DNA of 64,000 bases from Luteipulveratus flavus (GTDB taxonomy: Bacteria; Actinomycetota; Actinomycetes; Actinomycetales; Dermatophilaceae). Under the pieces are notes generated by a model. That model did not search any database, was not told the origin of the DNA, and saw nothing but the letters and a program-made list of their open reading frames with translations. The stretch is from NCBI RefSeq assembly GCF_029080175.1, contig NZ_JARFJC010000029.1, one strand, 5' to 3'. Positions within the stretch are counted from its first letter, which is position 1. The number at the start of each line of letters is the position of its first letter. Below, piece after piece: positions 22,742-35,733 of the stretch. The position numbers and the translations under genes were made by a program.

Positions 22742-23542
22742 TCAGGCCATGACGACGGACGAGGTGTGGTCGTCCGTCGGCAGGTTCCCCTCCAGCAGCG
22801 CCGTCACGCGCATCCCGCGCAACGTGGACCGGCCGCCGAAGCGGGTGAGGAAGGAGGTGTCGACGGCGTCGCGTCCGGTCGAGATCCGCAGCAGCGACTG
22901 GCGCGGTGCGAGTCCGGTGGAGTCCACGACGTGCCACTGCCCATCGACGTAGGCCTCGGCGACCGCGTGGAAGTCCATCGGGACCAGACCGGGTGCGTAG
23001 CAGGCGACCAGGCGGGCCGGCACCTCACGAGCGCGCAGCATCGCGACGGTGAGGTGCGCGAAGTCCCGGCAGACCCCGTCGCGCGCGAGAAAGGTGTTGA
23101 TCGCGCTGTCGGTCACCCGGGAGGAGCCGACGACGTACGCCGTGCGCTTCTTGACCCAGGCGCGTACCGCACGGACCAGCTCCATCCCCGTCAGACCCTC
23201 GAACTCCTCGCGCGCCGTCCCCATCAGCCGGTCGGACTCGCAGTAGCGGCTGGGGAGCAGGTAGACCAGCCGGTCGGCGAGGCCGTCGTCGTAGGGCTCC
23301 GCCACACCGGTGACGGTCGCCTCGTAGCGGACCTCGTGCTGGCCGGGCTCGAGGTCGACCACGTGGCTGATGCCGTCGTGCTGCCCGATCAGTGCGGTGA
23401 CGTCCCGGGCCTCCCCCTGGGCCGTCACCGTGAGGGAGTCCTCGACCGTCAGCCCCGGCCGGGGCGCGACGGCCAGCTGCAGCACGACGCGGGAGGGCGA
23501 GCCCACCTGGAGGTTGAGGACGGAGGAGACGGTGCGCTTCAC
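22742..23542 (-). CDS. Transglutaminase-like cysteine protease family protein
   Basis: Protein of 266 residues with a transglutaminase-like core. The catalytic triad is visible: Cys in RDGVCRDFAHL near residue 156, His in PMDFHAVAEAY near 192, and Asp in WHVVDSTGLAP near 207. An N-terminal beta-rich region (about 1-85) precedes it, as in the Bact_transglu_N family. No signal peptide is seen, so it is probably cytoplasmic. Members are common in actinobacteria, often without known role; some sit with alpha-E and circularly permuted ATP-grasp genes in a putative peptide-ligase system, which is absent here. Start is the GTG at 23542, directly after the stop of the DUF3046 gene. It ends 270 bases before recA. 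Confidence 0.9.
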   Translation of the reverse strand: MKRTVSSVLNLQVGSPSRVVLQLAVAPRPGLTVEDSLTVTAQGEARDVTALIGQHDGISHVVDLEPGQHEVRYEATVTGVAEPYDDGLADRLVYLLPSRYCESDRLMGTAREEFEGLTGMELVRAVRAWVKKRTAYVVGSSRVTDSAINTFLARDGVCRDFAHLTVAMLRAREVPARLVACYAPGLVPMDFHAVAEAYVDGQWHVVDSTGLAPRQSLLRISTGRDAVDTSFLTRFGGRSTLRGMRVTALLEGNLPTDDHTSSVVMA

Positions 23543-23779
23543 CTACGGCTCCCTGGGGTTGTCGCGGACAGGACGATCGACGCCGAGACGGCGCTCGGGC
23601 GGCACGCCCATGTCGTCGCACAGCGCGAGCCAGACGTCCCGGGGCCTGCGCTGCGCCTCGAGCGCCTGCTCGGCCGTGAGGTCGCCGAGGGCGTGGATCA
23701 CGTGGTTGCGGGCGAGGACCCGGCTGTACGACGGACCGAACTCGTCGTCCATCAGTACCCAGAACTCGCTCATCCGCAC
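23543..23779 (-). CDS. DUF3046 protein
   Basis: Small protein of 78 residues of the DUF3046 family, which in actinomycetes regularly lies next to recA (Rv2738c in M. tuberculosis). The family start (M/V-R-x-S/T-EFW) is present as VRMSEFWVLMDDEFGPSYS, followed by ARNHVIHALGDLTAEQAL and the PRDVWLALCDDMGVP segment. The C-terminal tail (about 58-78) is basic and unconserved. The GTG at 23779 best fits homologues; GTG 23782 and ATG 23773 are alternatives. It abuts the transglutaminase gene without a gap. Function is unknown; its conservation next to recA suggests a housekeeping role. Confidence 0.88.
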   Translation of the reverse strand: MRMSEFWVLMDDEFGPSYSRVLARNHVIHALGDLTAEQALEAQRRPRDVWLALCDDMGVPPERRLGVDRPVRDNPREP

Positions 23780-23866
23780 CACGAGACCGTCTCACACGGC
23801 CGGGCCTGCGCTCACCGCGGCACCGCGGCCCCAGGACCACGCGACGCACCCGCGATACTGACCCGC

Positions 23867-24829
23867 ATGGAGCTCATCACCGCGCCGTCCGTACCCACGT
23901 CGTGGGCACGCGTCGACCAGCCCGACCGCGCACCGCTGCGCGTCGGTCTGGTCCAGCACGCCTGGGACGAGGACGCCGACCGCCTGCAAGACACCCTGCT
24001 CGACGGCATCAGGACGGCCGCCGACGCCGGCGCCCGGATCGTGTTCCTCCCGGAGCTGACGCTGTCGCGGTACCCGGCCGATGCGCTCCCGCAGGGCACG
24101 CCGTCCGACCTCGCCGAGAGCCTGGACGACGGGCCGACCGTGGCCTTCGCCCGCCGAGCCGCGGCCGAGTCGGGCGCCCTCGTGCACGCCTCCCTCTACG
24201 AGAAGGCCGAGCAGGGTGACGGTCTCGGCTTCAACACCGCGGTCCTCGTCGCGCCCGACGGCCGGCTCGTCGCACGTACTCGCAAGACGCACATCCCCGT
24301 GACCGCGGGCTACTACGAGGACAAGTACTTCCGCCCGGGTCCGCCGGAGGACGCCTACCCGGTGGTCCCCCTCGACGAGGCGGGCGTACGACTCGGGATG
24401 CCGACCTGCTGGGACGAGTGGTTCCCCGAGGTCGCTCGCCTGTACGCCCTCGGCGGCGCCGACGTCCTCGCCTACCCCACGGCGATCGGGTCCGAGCCGG
24501 ACCACCCGGAGTTCGACACCCAGCCGCTGTGGCAGCACACCATCGTCGGCCACGCCATCGCCAACGGACTGTTCGTCGTGGTCCCGAACCGGTACGGCAC
24601 GGAGGGCCTGATCACCTTCTACGGCAGCTCCTTCATCGCCGACCCGTACGGCCGCGTCCTCGTCCAGGCCCCTCGGGACCGGGCGGCGGCGCTGGTCGCC
24701 GACCTGGACCTGAGCCAGCGCAAGGACTGGCTGGACCTGTTCCCCTTCCTCGCCACCCGTCGCCCGGACTCCTACGCCGCGCTCGCCGCGCCCGTCCGTC
24801 CCGAGCACGAGCGGCACGTCGAGCCATGA
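23867..24829 (+). CDS. aguB: N-carbamoylputrescine amidohydrolase
   Basis: Nitrilase-superfamily enzyme of 320 residues that hydrolyses N-carbamoylputrescine to putrescine, CO2 and ammonia. The Glu-Lys-Cys triad is complete: Glu63 in VFLPELTLS, Lys140 in ARTRKTHIPV, Cys181 in GMPTCWDEWFPE. Family residues that mark AguB are the long YYEDKYFRPG stretch and the C-terminal FYGSSFIADPYG. The first 20 or so residues precede the usual family start and may belong to a short N-terminal tail. GATACT lies seven bases before the ATG, so the transcript may be leaderless. The stop overlaps the start of aguA (ATGA), confirming a two-step agmatine-to-putrescine operon. Confidence 0.95.
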   Translation: MELITAPSVPTSWARVDQPDRAPLRVGLVQHAWDEDADRLQDTLLDGIRTAADAGARIVFLPELTLSRYPADALPQGTPSDLAESLDDGPTVAFARRAAAESGALVHASLYEKAEQGDGLGFNTAVLVAPDGRLVARTRKTHIPVTAGYYEDKYFRPGPPEDAYPVVPLDEAGVRLGMPTCWDEWFPEVARLYALGGADVLAYPTAIGSEPDHPEFDTQPLWQHTIVGHAIANGLFVVVPNRYGTEGLITFYGSSFIADPYGRVLVQAPRDRAAALVADLDLSQRKDWLDLFPFLATRRPDSYAALAAPVRPEHERHVEP

Positions 24830-25860
24830 CGCGCTGGCGGATGCCGTCGGAGACGGCCGAGCACGCCTGCACCTGGATGGCGTGGCCGCACGCCGGCTAC
24901 ACCCTCGGTGACTCCCCCGAAGCGGCCGACGCGGCGCGGCGCACCTGGGCGGCCGTCGCGAACGCCGTTGTGGAGTTCGAGCCGGTCCGCATGGTCGTCG
25001 ACCCCTCCGCCGTGCAGGACGCCACGGCGTACCTCGACCCGCGGGTGACGCTGCACGAGGCGCCGCTGGACGACGCGTGGATGCGCGACATCGGACCGTC
25101 CTTCGTGCTCGACGAGGACGGCCGGCTGGGGGCGGTCGACTGGGTGTTCAACGGCTGGGGCGGGCAGGAGTGGGCCACCTGGGACCAGGACGCGCGCATC
25201 GGACGCTTCGTCGGCCAGGAGGCCGGCGCCGAGGTGATCGACTCGCCGATCGTCAACGAGGGCGGTGGGATCCACGTCGACGGCGAGGGCACCGTTCTCG
25301 TCACCGAGACCGTCCAGCTCGACCCCGGGCGCAACCCCAGAGCCTCCAGGACGGACATCGAGGCCGAGCTCGCGCGCACCATCGGCGCGACCCGGGTGAT
25401 CTGGGTTCCTCGCGGGTTGACCCGCGACTACGAGGAGTTCGGCACCCGCGGGCACATCGACATCGTGGCGACGATGCCGGCCCCCGGTGTCGTGCTGGTG
25501 CACGACCAGGAGGACCCGAGTCATCCCGATCACGCCGTCAGCGCCGAGGTGATCTCCTTCCTGGAGACCCAGGTGGACGCCTCCGGCACACCACTGTCGA
25601 TCGTCCGAATACCCGCTCCTGCAACGCTTCTCGACGATGAGGGGCCGGTGGACTACAGCTACGTGAACCACCTCGTCGTCAACGGCGGCGTCATCGCGTG
25701 CACCTTCGACGACCCGCACGACGCGCGAGCACTCGAGGTGCTGCGGGAGGTGTACCCCGGCCGCCGCGTGGTCGGGGTCGATGCACGGGAGATCTACGCC
25801 CGGGGCGGCGGCATCCACTGCATCACCCAGCAGCAGCCTGTGAACCGTCCGGCCGAATGA
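24826..25860 (+). CDS. aguA: Agmatine deiminase
   Basis: Guanidino-group-modifying enzyme of 344 residues that converts agmatine to N-carbamoylputrescine, the substrate of the preceding gene's product. The catalytic Cys332 is in GGGIHCITQQQP at the C-terminus, and the other family marks are DDAWMRDIGPSFV near 84-96, VNEGGGIHVDGEGT near 143-156 and the GHIDIVA segment near 209. The order aguB-aguA with four overlapping bases is a standard putrescine operon. No arginine decarboxylase or transporter for agmatine is in the window, so the agmatine source is unknown. A 12-base-pair stem follows seven bases after the stop. Confidence 0.95.
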   Translation: MTRWRMPSETAEHACTWMAWPHAGYTLGDSPEAADAARRTWAAVANAVVEFEPVRMVVDPSAVQDATAYLDPRVTLHEAPLDDAWMRDIGPSFVLDEDGRLGAVDWVFNGWGGQEWATWDQDARIGRFVGQEAGAEVIDSPIVNEGGGIHVDGEGTVLVTETVQLDPGRNPRASRTDIEAELARTIGATRVIWVPRGLTRDYEEFGTRGHIDIVATMPAPGVVLVHDQEDPSHPDHAVSAEVISFLETQVDASGTPLSIVRIPAPATLLDDEGPVDYSYVNHLVVNGGVIACTFDDPHDARALEVLREVYPGRRVVGVDAREIYARGGGIHCITQQQPVNRPAE

Positions 25861-25866
25861 CGGCTC

Positions 25867-25900
25867 GCACGGTGGGCGGGCAGCTGCTCGCCCACCGTGC
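25867..25900 (+). terminator. Terminator hairpin after aguBA
   Basis: GCACGGTGGGCG and CGCCCACCGTGC form a perfect 12-base-pair stem around a 10-base loop, starting six bases after the aguA stop. There is no U-run, as is usual in high-GC actinobacteria. Confidence 0.8.
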
Positions 25901-26335
25901 GCAGGTGCCGGTTCGGTCGGGGTGGACGAGCGTCAGTCGGCGCTGCGAATAACGTTGTCTCGCAGGGGTTTTCGGTCGCTCTACGACTTGCCTCCGGAGG
26001 CCGGACGGTGCGCGCCGAGCGCCCCGGATCGGGGGCCGGTCGGCGCCCCGGACCGGGAGTGGCGGCGTTCCACGAGCCGGTCGAGCGAGGTCGGAACAGC
26101 AATACAGAGTCTTGAATGTTCATCTGTTGTCTCTTGACGTTCGACGTGCTGCACAGCGTCATTCCTCTGGGGAACGCCAAATCTCACGCCGGTGACCGTC
26201 AGGTGTCTTGCCGCGAGGCAACCAGAACGACGAATCTTCGGGCGGCCCACCAGAACAAGCACACGACTGGTCGAGTGCGACGACTGAGGGCTCTCCCGAC
26301 CGCCAGACCGGCGGCCGCCCCCGAGGAGGAAACCC
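25901..26335 (+). other. Non-coding region upstream of the M4 peptidase gene
   Basis: About 435 bases with no convincing gene. The part from about 26090 to 26260 is visibly richer in A+T than its surroundings, as promoter regions often are. A TTGACG sequence at 26134-26139 could be a -35 element, but no good TANNNT box stands 16-18 bases after it. GAGGAGG just before 26336 is the ribosome binding site of the peptidase. Confidence 0.5.
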
Positions 26336-28423
26336 GTGAAACACCTCAAGCTAGTTGTGGCCGGCACGACCCTGGCCTCAGCCGTCGCCCTCTGCCCGAA
26401 CATGAGCGCCTTCGGCTCCGTCCCCGCCTCTGTTCCCTCGGCGGTCCAGGCGCGCAGCCAGGCCCTCGCCGCGGCGCAGGCCGGTGCGGACGACAACGCC
26501 CGCAAGCTCGGCCTGGACAGCGACGAGAAGCTCGTCGTCAAGGACGTCATCACCGACGCCAACGGCACCAAGCACGTGCGCTACAACCGGACCTTCAAGG
26601 GCCTGCGCGTCATCGGCGGTGACTTCGTCAGCCACAACGCCAAGTCCGGTGACGTCAAGAGCGTCAGCTGGAACGGCTCCGGCAAGAACGTCGCCGTCGA
26701 CTCCACCACGCCGTCGGTCAGCAAGTCCAACGCGCTCGCCGCGGGCAAGCGCACCGCCATCGCCGAGAAGTCCTCGGCCGCGTCCAGCCAGGGCGAGCTC
26801 GTCGTCTACGCGGGCAACGCCTCCGGTCCGCGCCTGGCCTACGACGTCCTCACCACGGGCGTGAAGGCCGACCAGACCCCGAGCCGTCTGCACACCTACG
26901 TCGACGCCGAGACCGGCGCCGTGCTCGGCACCAACGACGAGATCGTCGAGGGCACCGGCAACGGCATCTACGTCGGCCAGGTCAGCATCGGCACGACCGG
27001 TAGCTCCGGCGCGTACACGATGAAGGACTCGGTCGGCAACTACACGACCGACCTCAACGGCGCCACGAGCGGCAACGGCACCACCTTCACCGACAGCGAC
27101 GACGTCTGGGGCACCGGCAGCAACAGCAACCGCCAGTCCGCCGCCGTCGACGCGCACTACGGCGCCGAGAAGACGTTCGACTACTACAAGAACGTCCAGG
27201 GCCGCAACGGCATCTGGAACAACGGCACCGGCGCCCGCTCGCGGGTCCACTACGGCAGCAACTACGTCAACGCCTTCTGGGACGGCACCCAGATGACCTA
27301 CGGCGACGGCTCGGGCAACTCCCACCCGCTCACCGAGCTGGACGTGTCGGGTCACGAGATGAGCCACGGCGTCACCGAGAACACCGCCGGTCTGAACTAC
27401 TCCGGCGACGCCGGCGGCCTCAACGAGGCGACCTCGGACATCTTCGGCACCGCGGTCGAGTTCTACGCCAACAACCCCAAGGACGTGCCCGACTACCTGA
27501 TCGGCGAGGTCATCGACCTCAACGGCAACGGCACCCCGCTGCGCTACATGGACAAGCCCTCCAAGGACGGCGGCTCCAAGGACTGCTGGTCCTCCTCGGT
27601 CGGCGGCCTCGACCCGCACTACTCCTCCGGCCCGCTGAACCACTGGTTCTACCTCGCCTCGGAGGGCTCGGGCGCCAAGACGATCAACGGCGTCAGCTAC
27701 AACAGCCCGACCTGCAACGGCTCGACCGTGACCGGCATCAGCCGGGACAAGGCCGCCAAGATCTGGTACCGCACGCTGTCGACCTACCTCACGAGCACCA
27801 GCAACTACGCCGCCGCCCGCAACGGTGCGATCAAGTCGGCCAAGGACCTGTACGGCTCGGGCTCGGCCGAGTGCACCGGTGTCGCCAACGCGTTCTCGGC
27901 CATCTCGGTCCCCGCGGGCACCGAGACCTGTGGCACCTCGGGTCCGACCGACCCGCCGCCCACGGGCAGCAACCTGGTCGCCAACGGTGGCTTCGAGTCG
28001 GGCGCGACGAGCTGGACCGGCACGTCCGGCCCGATCACCAACGACAGCGGCCGTCCGGCGCACGCCGGCAGCTGGAAGCTGTGGCTGGGTGGCAACGGCA
28101 GCACCGCGAGTGAGTCCGAGCAGCAGAACGTGACGATCCCCTCGACCGCCGCCTCGGCCTCGCTCACCTACTGGGTCCGCACGGACACCGCCGAGTCCGG
28201 CTCGACGGCGTACGACACCGCCAAGGTCCAGGTCATCTCCGGCACCACCACCTCCACGCTCGCCTCCTACAGCAACGTGGGCACGAACAGCACCTACAGC
28301 CAGAAGACGTTCGACCTGTCGGCGTACAAGGGCAAGACGATCACGCTGAAGTTCCTGGCCAACGAGGACTCCTCGCTGCAGACCAGCTTCGTCTTCGACG
28401 ACGTCGCCGTGAACGCCGGCTGA
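26336..28423 (+). CDS. Secreted thermolysin-type metallopeptidase (M4) with C-terminal beta-sandwich module
   Basis: Secreted zinc endopeptidase precursor of 695 residues. Order: signal peptide (about 1-27), FTP and PepSY inhibitory propeptide (about 35-200; FKGLRVIGGDFVSH and LHTYVDAETGAVLGT), M4 catalytic domain (about 210-535), Pro/Thr linker, and a C-terminal module (about 544-695). Zinc ligands: His340 and His344 in SGHEMSHG, Glu364 in GGLNEATSD, 20 residues later as in thermolysin; the catalytic His is in the DPHYSSGPLNHWFY stretch. The start GTG at 26336 has GAGGAGG eight bases upstream. The C-terminal module is shared, without gaps, with the next gene's product. An emfourin-like inhibitor gene lies 1.6 kb downstream. 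Confidence 0.95.
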   Translation: MKHLKLVVAGTTLASAVALCPNMSAFGSVPASVPSAVQARSQALAAAQAGADDNARKLGLDSDEKLVVKDVITDANGTKHVRYNRTFKGLRVIGGDFVSHNAKSGDVKSVSWNGSGKNVAVDSTTPSVSKSNALAAGKRTAIAEKSSAASSQGELVVYAGNASGPRLAYDVLTTGVKADQTPSRLHTYVDAETGAVLGTNDEIVEGTGNGIYVGQVSIGTTGSSGAYTMKDSVGNYTTDLNGATSGNGTTFTDSDDVWGTGSNSNRQSAAVDAHYGAEKTFDYYKNVQGRNGIWNNGTGARSRVHYGSNYVNAFWDGTQMTYGDGSGNSHPLTELDVSGHEMSHGVTENTAGLNYSGDAGGLNEATSDIFGTAVEFYANNPKDVPDYLIGEVIDLNGNGTPLRYMDKPSKDGGSKDCWSSSVGGLDPHYSSGPLNHWFYLASEGSGAKTINGVSYNSPTCNGSTVTGISRDKAAKIWYRTLSTYLTSTSNYAAARNGAIKSAKDLYGSGSAECTGVANAFSAISVPAGTETCGTSGPTDPPPTGSNLVANGGFESGATSWTGTSGPITNDSGRPAHAGSWKLWLGGNGSTASESEQQNVTIPSTAASASLTYWVRTDTAESGSTAYDTAKVQVISGTTTSTLASYSNVGTNSTYSQKTFDLSAYKGKTITLKFLANEDSSLQTSFVFDDVAVNAG
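27965..28420 (+). repeat. C-terminal module, copy 1 (in M4 peptidase)
   Basis: 456 bases coding 152 residues from GSNLVANGGFESG to the final VAVNAG. Copy 2 (29491-29946) has the same length, and hand alignment shows about 70-75% identical residues without gaps, including TWTGTSGPIT-like, LWLGGNGST and SAYKGKTIT motifs. Predicted jelly-roll, carbohydrate- or protein-binding. Indicates duplication or exchange between neighbouring genes. Confidence 0.85.
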
Positions 28424-28448
28424 CCTTCGCCAGACCGGTACCTCCCCG

Positions 28449-28487
28449 CCGGCCGCCGTTCCTCCCGCACGGAGGGACGGCGGCCGG
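28449..28487 (+). terminator. Strong hairpin after the M4 peptidase gene
   Basis: Arms CCGGCCGCCGTTCCTCC and GGAGGGACGGCGGCCGG form a 17-base-pair stem with one G-U pair and the 5-base loop CGCAC, 26 bases after the stop. Likely terminator separating the M4 and M28 genes, so these two are probably separate transcripts. Confidence 0.85.
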
Positions 28488-28524
28488 TCCCGTCCCAGCC
28501 AGCTCCTCCCCCGAAGGACACCTC

Positions 28525-29949
28525 ATGCGTACCTCCCTCCTGCGTTACGGCGCGGCCGTCGTCGTCGCCTGCGCGGCGACGATCGTGCCGGCCGCCTCGG
28601 CCAGCACGCCGACGCTCGCCGACCCCGACATCTCCGTCACCAGCACCAAGGCCCACCTCGACCAGCTGCAGAGCATCGCCAACGCCAACGGCGGCAACCG
28701 CTACACCGGCCGGTCCGGCTACAAGGCGTCGATCGACTGGGTGAAGTCGAAGCTGGACGCGGCCGGCTACACCACGACCGTCCAGTCGTTCTCCACCAGC
28801 GCCGGCACCTCCTACAACCTGATCGCCGAGTGGCCGTACGGCGACCCGAACCACGTCGTCATGCAGGGCGCGCACCTGGACAGCGTCTCCAGCGGGCCCG
28901 GCATCAACGACAACGGCTCGGGCAGCGCCGGCATCCTGGAGACCGCGCTGACCTACGCCAAGAGCGGCCAGACGCCCAAGAACCGGCTGCGGTTCGGGTT
29001 CTGGGGCGCCGAGGAGCTCGGCCTGCTCGGCTCGAAGTACTACGTGAACAACCTGTCCTCGACCGAGCGCGCCAAGATCGCGGTCTACCTCAACTTCGAC
29101 ATGATCGCCTCGCCGAATCCGGGCTACTTCGTCTACGACGACAACCCGGCCGGCAACGGAGCGCGCGACGACCTCACCGCGTACTTCACGAGCAAGAGCA
29201 TTCCCTGGGAGTACATCGACGTGCAGGGCCGCTCGGACCACGCGGCGTTCCGCTCCCTCGGCATCCCGACGGCCGGCACGTTCACCGGCGCGGAGACCAC
29301 CAAGACGTCGGCGCAGGCGAGCAAGTGGGGCGGGACGGCGGGTCGTGCGTTCGACCCGTGCTACCACTCCTCGTGCGACACCAGCACCAACCTGGACCTC
29401 ACCGCGCTGGACCGCAACATCGACGCCATCGGGCACATGACGTGGGCGTACGCGGTCAAGGACTACGGGACGACGACGCCGCCTCCCACCGGCACGAACC
29501 TGCTCAAGAACCCCGGCTTCGAGTCCGGCGCGGTGGACTGGACCGGCACCTCCGGCCCGATCACCAGCAGCACCAGCCGGCCGGCGCGTACGGGCAGCTG
29601 GAAGATGTGGCTCGGCGGCAACGGCTCGACCTCGACCGAGAGCGAGTCGCAGTCGGTGGCGATCCCCTCGACGGCCACCGCGCCGACACTGTCGTACTGG
29701 CTGCGCTCCGACACCGCCGAGACCGGCAGCACGGTGTACGACACGATGAAGGTCCAGGTCGTCAGCGGGACCACGACGACCACGCTCGCGACGCACTCCA
29801 ACGTCGGCACGAGCACGACCTACGCCCAGAAGACGCTGGACCTGTCGGCGTACAAGGGCAAGACGATCACGGTGAAGTTCGCCTCCACCGAGGACTCGTC
29901 CCTGCAGACCAGCTTCGTCGTCGACGACACCTCCGTCACGACCGGCTGA
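28525..29949 (+). CDS. Secreted aminopeptidase (M28, Streptomyces griseus aminopeptidase type)
   Basis: Secreted two-zinc aminopeptidase of 474 residues, similar in its core to S. griseus aminopeptidase, which removes hydrophobic N-terminal residues. Signal peptide about 1-26 (ending ASAS). Metal ligands follow M28 order: His in MQGAHLDSVSSG, bridging Asp in GINDNGSGSAG, Glu pair in FWGAEELGLLGS, Asp in YLNFDMIASP, and His in GRSDHAAFRS. A disulphide pair is likely in DPCYHSSCD. A Thr/Pro linker near 315 leads to the 152-residue C-terminal module shared with the M4 peptidase. ATG 28525 has GAAGGA eight bases upstream. With the endopeptidase it forms a logical protein-scavenging pair. Confidence 0.95.
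   Translation: MRTSLLRYGAAVVVACAATIVPAASASTPTLADPDISVTSTKAHLDQLQSIANANGGNRYTGRSGYKASIDWVKSKLDAAGYTTTVQSFSTSAGTSYNLIAEWPYGDPNHVVMQGAHLDSVSSGPGINDNGSGSAGILETALTYAKSGQTPKNRLRFGFWGAEELGLLGSKYYVNNLSSTERAKIAVYLNFDMIASPNPGYFVYDDNPAGNGARDDLTAYFTSKSIPWEYIDVQGRSDHAAFRSLGIPTAGTFTGAETTKTSAQASKWGGTAGRAFDPCYHSSCDTSTNLDLTALDRNIDAIGHMTWAYAVKDYGTTTPPPTGTNLLKNPGFESGAVDWTGTSGPITSSTSRPARTGSWKMWLGGNGSTSTESESQSVAIPSTATAPTLSYWLRSDTAETGSTVYDTMKVQVVSGTTTTTLATHSNVGTSTTYAQKTLDLSAYKGKTITVKFASTEDSSLQTSFVVDDTSVTTG
29491..29946 (+). repeat. C-terminal module, copy 2 (in M28 aminopeptidase)
   Basis: 456 bases coding 152 residues from GTNLLKNPGFESG to the end. Gap-free match to the copy in the M4 gene about 1.5 kb upstream (see copy 1), including identical short nucleotide stretches near the 3' end. 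Confidence 0.85.
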
Positions 29950-29956
29950 CCCGGCC

Positions 29957-29996
29957 CTGACGCGGCCGCTCCTTCCTCCTTCGGCGGCCGCGTCAG
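29957..29996. terminator. Bidirectional terminator between the M28 gene and the emfourin-like gene
   Basis: CTGACGCGGCCGC and GCGGCCGCGTCAG make a perfect 13-base-pair stem with a 14-base pyrimidine-rich loop. It begins seven bases after the aminopeptidase stop and overlaps the stop of the convergent inhibitor-like gene, so it can serve both. Confidence 0.85.
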
Positions 29997-30367
29997 TCCG
30001 GTCGGCACGAGGTCGACGCCTCGATGCCGCCCATCAGGTCGGTGACCAGGTCCTGCGCCAGCGGGCCGAGGTCGCCCAGCCGGTCGTCGTCGGTGCGCGC
30101 GACCCCGTCGTCGGTCCGCACGGCCACGATCATGTCGTCCGGGTGACGGGTGGTCGGCGGCTCGCTCCCCAGGTCGGTCCAGTCGACCGCAGCGCTCGCC
30201 GTGCTCACCCGCTCCTGCCAGTCCTCGACGAGCCGGCCCGACTCACCGTCGGGGGTACCTCGGTTGCTGACCTCGACCCGGCCGTCCGGCTCGATCGTGA
30301 TGCGGTCCCGGAATCCGGCGATCCCTCCGGTACGGGTGATGGTGAGCGTGGGCCGTGACGTCGTCAT
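29993..30367 (-). CDS. Emfourin-like (protealysin inhibitor family) protein
   Basis: Small protein of 124 residues without a signal peptide. The N-terminus TLTITRTGGIAGFRDRITIEPDG matches the pattern of emfourin-type proteins (short beta strand, R-S/T-GG-x-AG-x-R), small inhibitors of M4 metallopeptidases first described from the Serratia protealysin operon. The C-terminal half (WTDLGSEPPTTRHPDD, then an acidic helix) is less typical. It lies on the opposite strand 1.6 kb from an M4 peptidase gene in the same cluster. In Serratia the inhibitor protects the cell from the intracellular protease. Assignment rests on motif and context and is moderate. ATG 30367 is preferred to the GTG one codon upstream. 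The pcm stop is nine bases beyond its start. Confidence 0.65.
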   Translation of the reverse strand: MTTSRPTLTITRTGGIAGFRDRITIEPDGRVEVSNRGTPDGESGRLVEDWQERVSTASAAVDWTDLGSEPPTTRHPDDMIVAVRTDDGVARTDDDRLGDLGPLAQDLVTDLMGGIEASTSCRPD

Positions 30368-30376
30368 CACCCCTGG

Positions 30377-30967
30377 CTACCAGTCGTCGCCGTCCACCAC
30401 CAGCGGAACGAACCGGTACGCGCCGTGCTCCTCGACGTCGAGGTGGTCCGTTCGGCGCAACACACGGGTCATCCGTCCGGCGACCGGTACGACGAGCGCG
30501 CCGCCCTCCCGCAGCTGGTCCACCAGGGACGCCGGGAGCCGGTCGGCCATCGCGGACACCAGCACGCGGTCGAAGGGCGCCTCGTCCGGCGCGCCGAGCA
30601 CTCGCCGCGCGGCCTCCCGGACGTCAGCCCACGGCCGGTCGACCGACGCGAGGGCGCGGCCGGCGCGCTCGCACAGCTCGGGCACCCGCTCGACCCCGAC
30701 CACCCGGCCGTCCGGGCCCACCAGCTCCGCCAGGATCGCCGTCGTCCAGCCGGAACCGGATCCGACGTCGAGCACTCGGTCGCCCTCGCCCACATCCAGC
30801 AGCTCCAGCATGTCCAGGACCGTTCGGGGCTGCGAGCAGGTCTGACCCGAGCCGATCGACAAGGGAGCGTCCACGCCCGCCTGACCGACCTCCTCCGGCG
30901 GCAGGAAGAGGGTGCGAGGGGTCGCGCGCATCGCTTCTTCCGCCCTGCGGCGCGCGGCGTCCGCCAT
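30377..30967 (-). CDS. pcm: Protein-L-isoaspartate O-methyltransferase
   Basis: SAM-dependent enzyme of 196 residues that starts repair of isoaspartyl residues in aged proteins. The PCMT marks are present: SIGSGQTCSQPRTVLDMLELL (residues about 37-57) ahead of the SAM loop VLDVGSGSGWTTAILAEL, then VVGVERVPELCERA, and the end of the fold in LREGGALVVPVAG. The typical PIxxGQTISQP motif is here SIGSGQTCSQP, a normal actinobacterial variant. ATG 30967 gives the family length; a CATACT box lies six bases upstream. It is divergent from lhr (52 bases apart) and followed nine bases on by the emfourin-like gene. Confidence 0.92.
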   Translation of the reverse strand: MADAARRRAEEAMRATPRTLFLPPEEVGQAGVDAPLSIGSGQTCSQPRTVLDMLELLDVGEGDRVLDVGSGSGWTTAILAELVGPDGRVVGVERVPELCERAGRALASVDRPWADVREAARRVLGAPDEAPFDRVLVSAMADRLPASLVDQLREGGALVVPVAGRMTRVLRRTDHLDVEEHGAYRFVPLVVDGDDW

Positions 30968-31019
30968 CGATCCAGTATGCGACGAGGCGCTGTCGTACGG
31001 CGGTGGCAGGCTGAGCGGC

Positions 31020-35729
<4,710 letters not shown>

Positions 35730-35733
35730 CGCC

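Noticed and set aside
26134..26170. TTGACG as a -35 element of the M4 peptidase gene
   Set aside because: No acceptable -10 hexamer at 16-19 bases; the real promoter could not be fixed.
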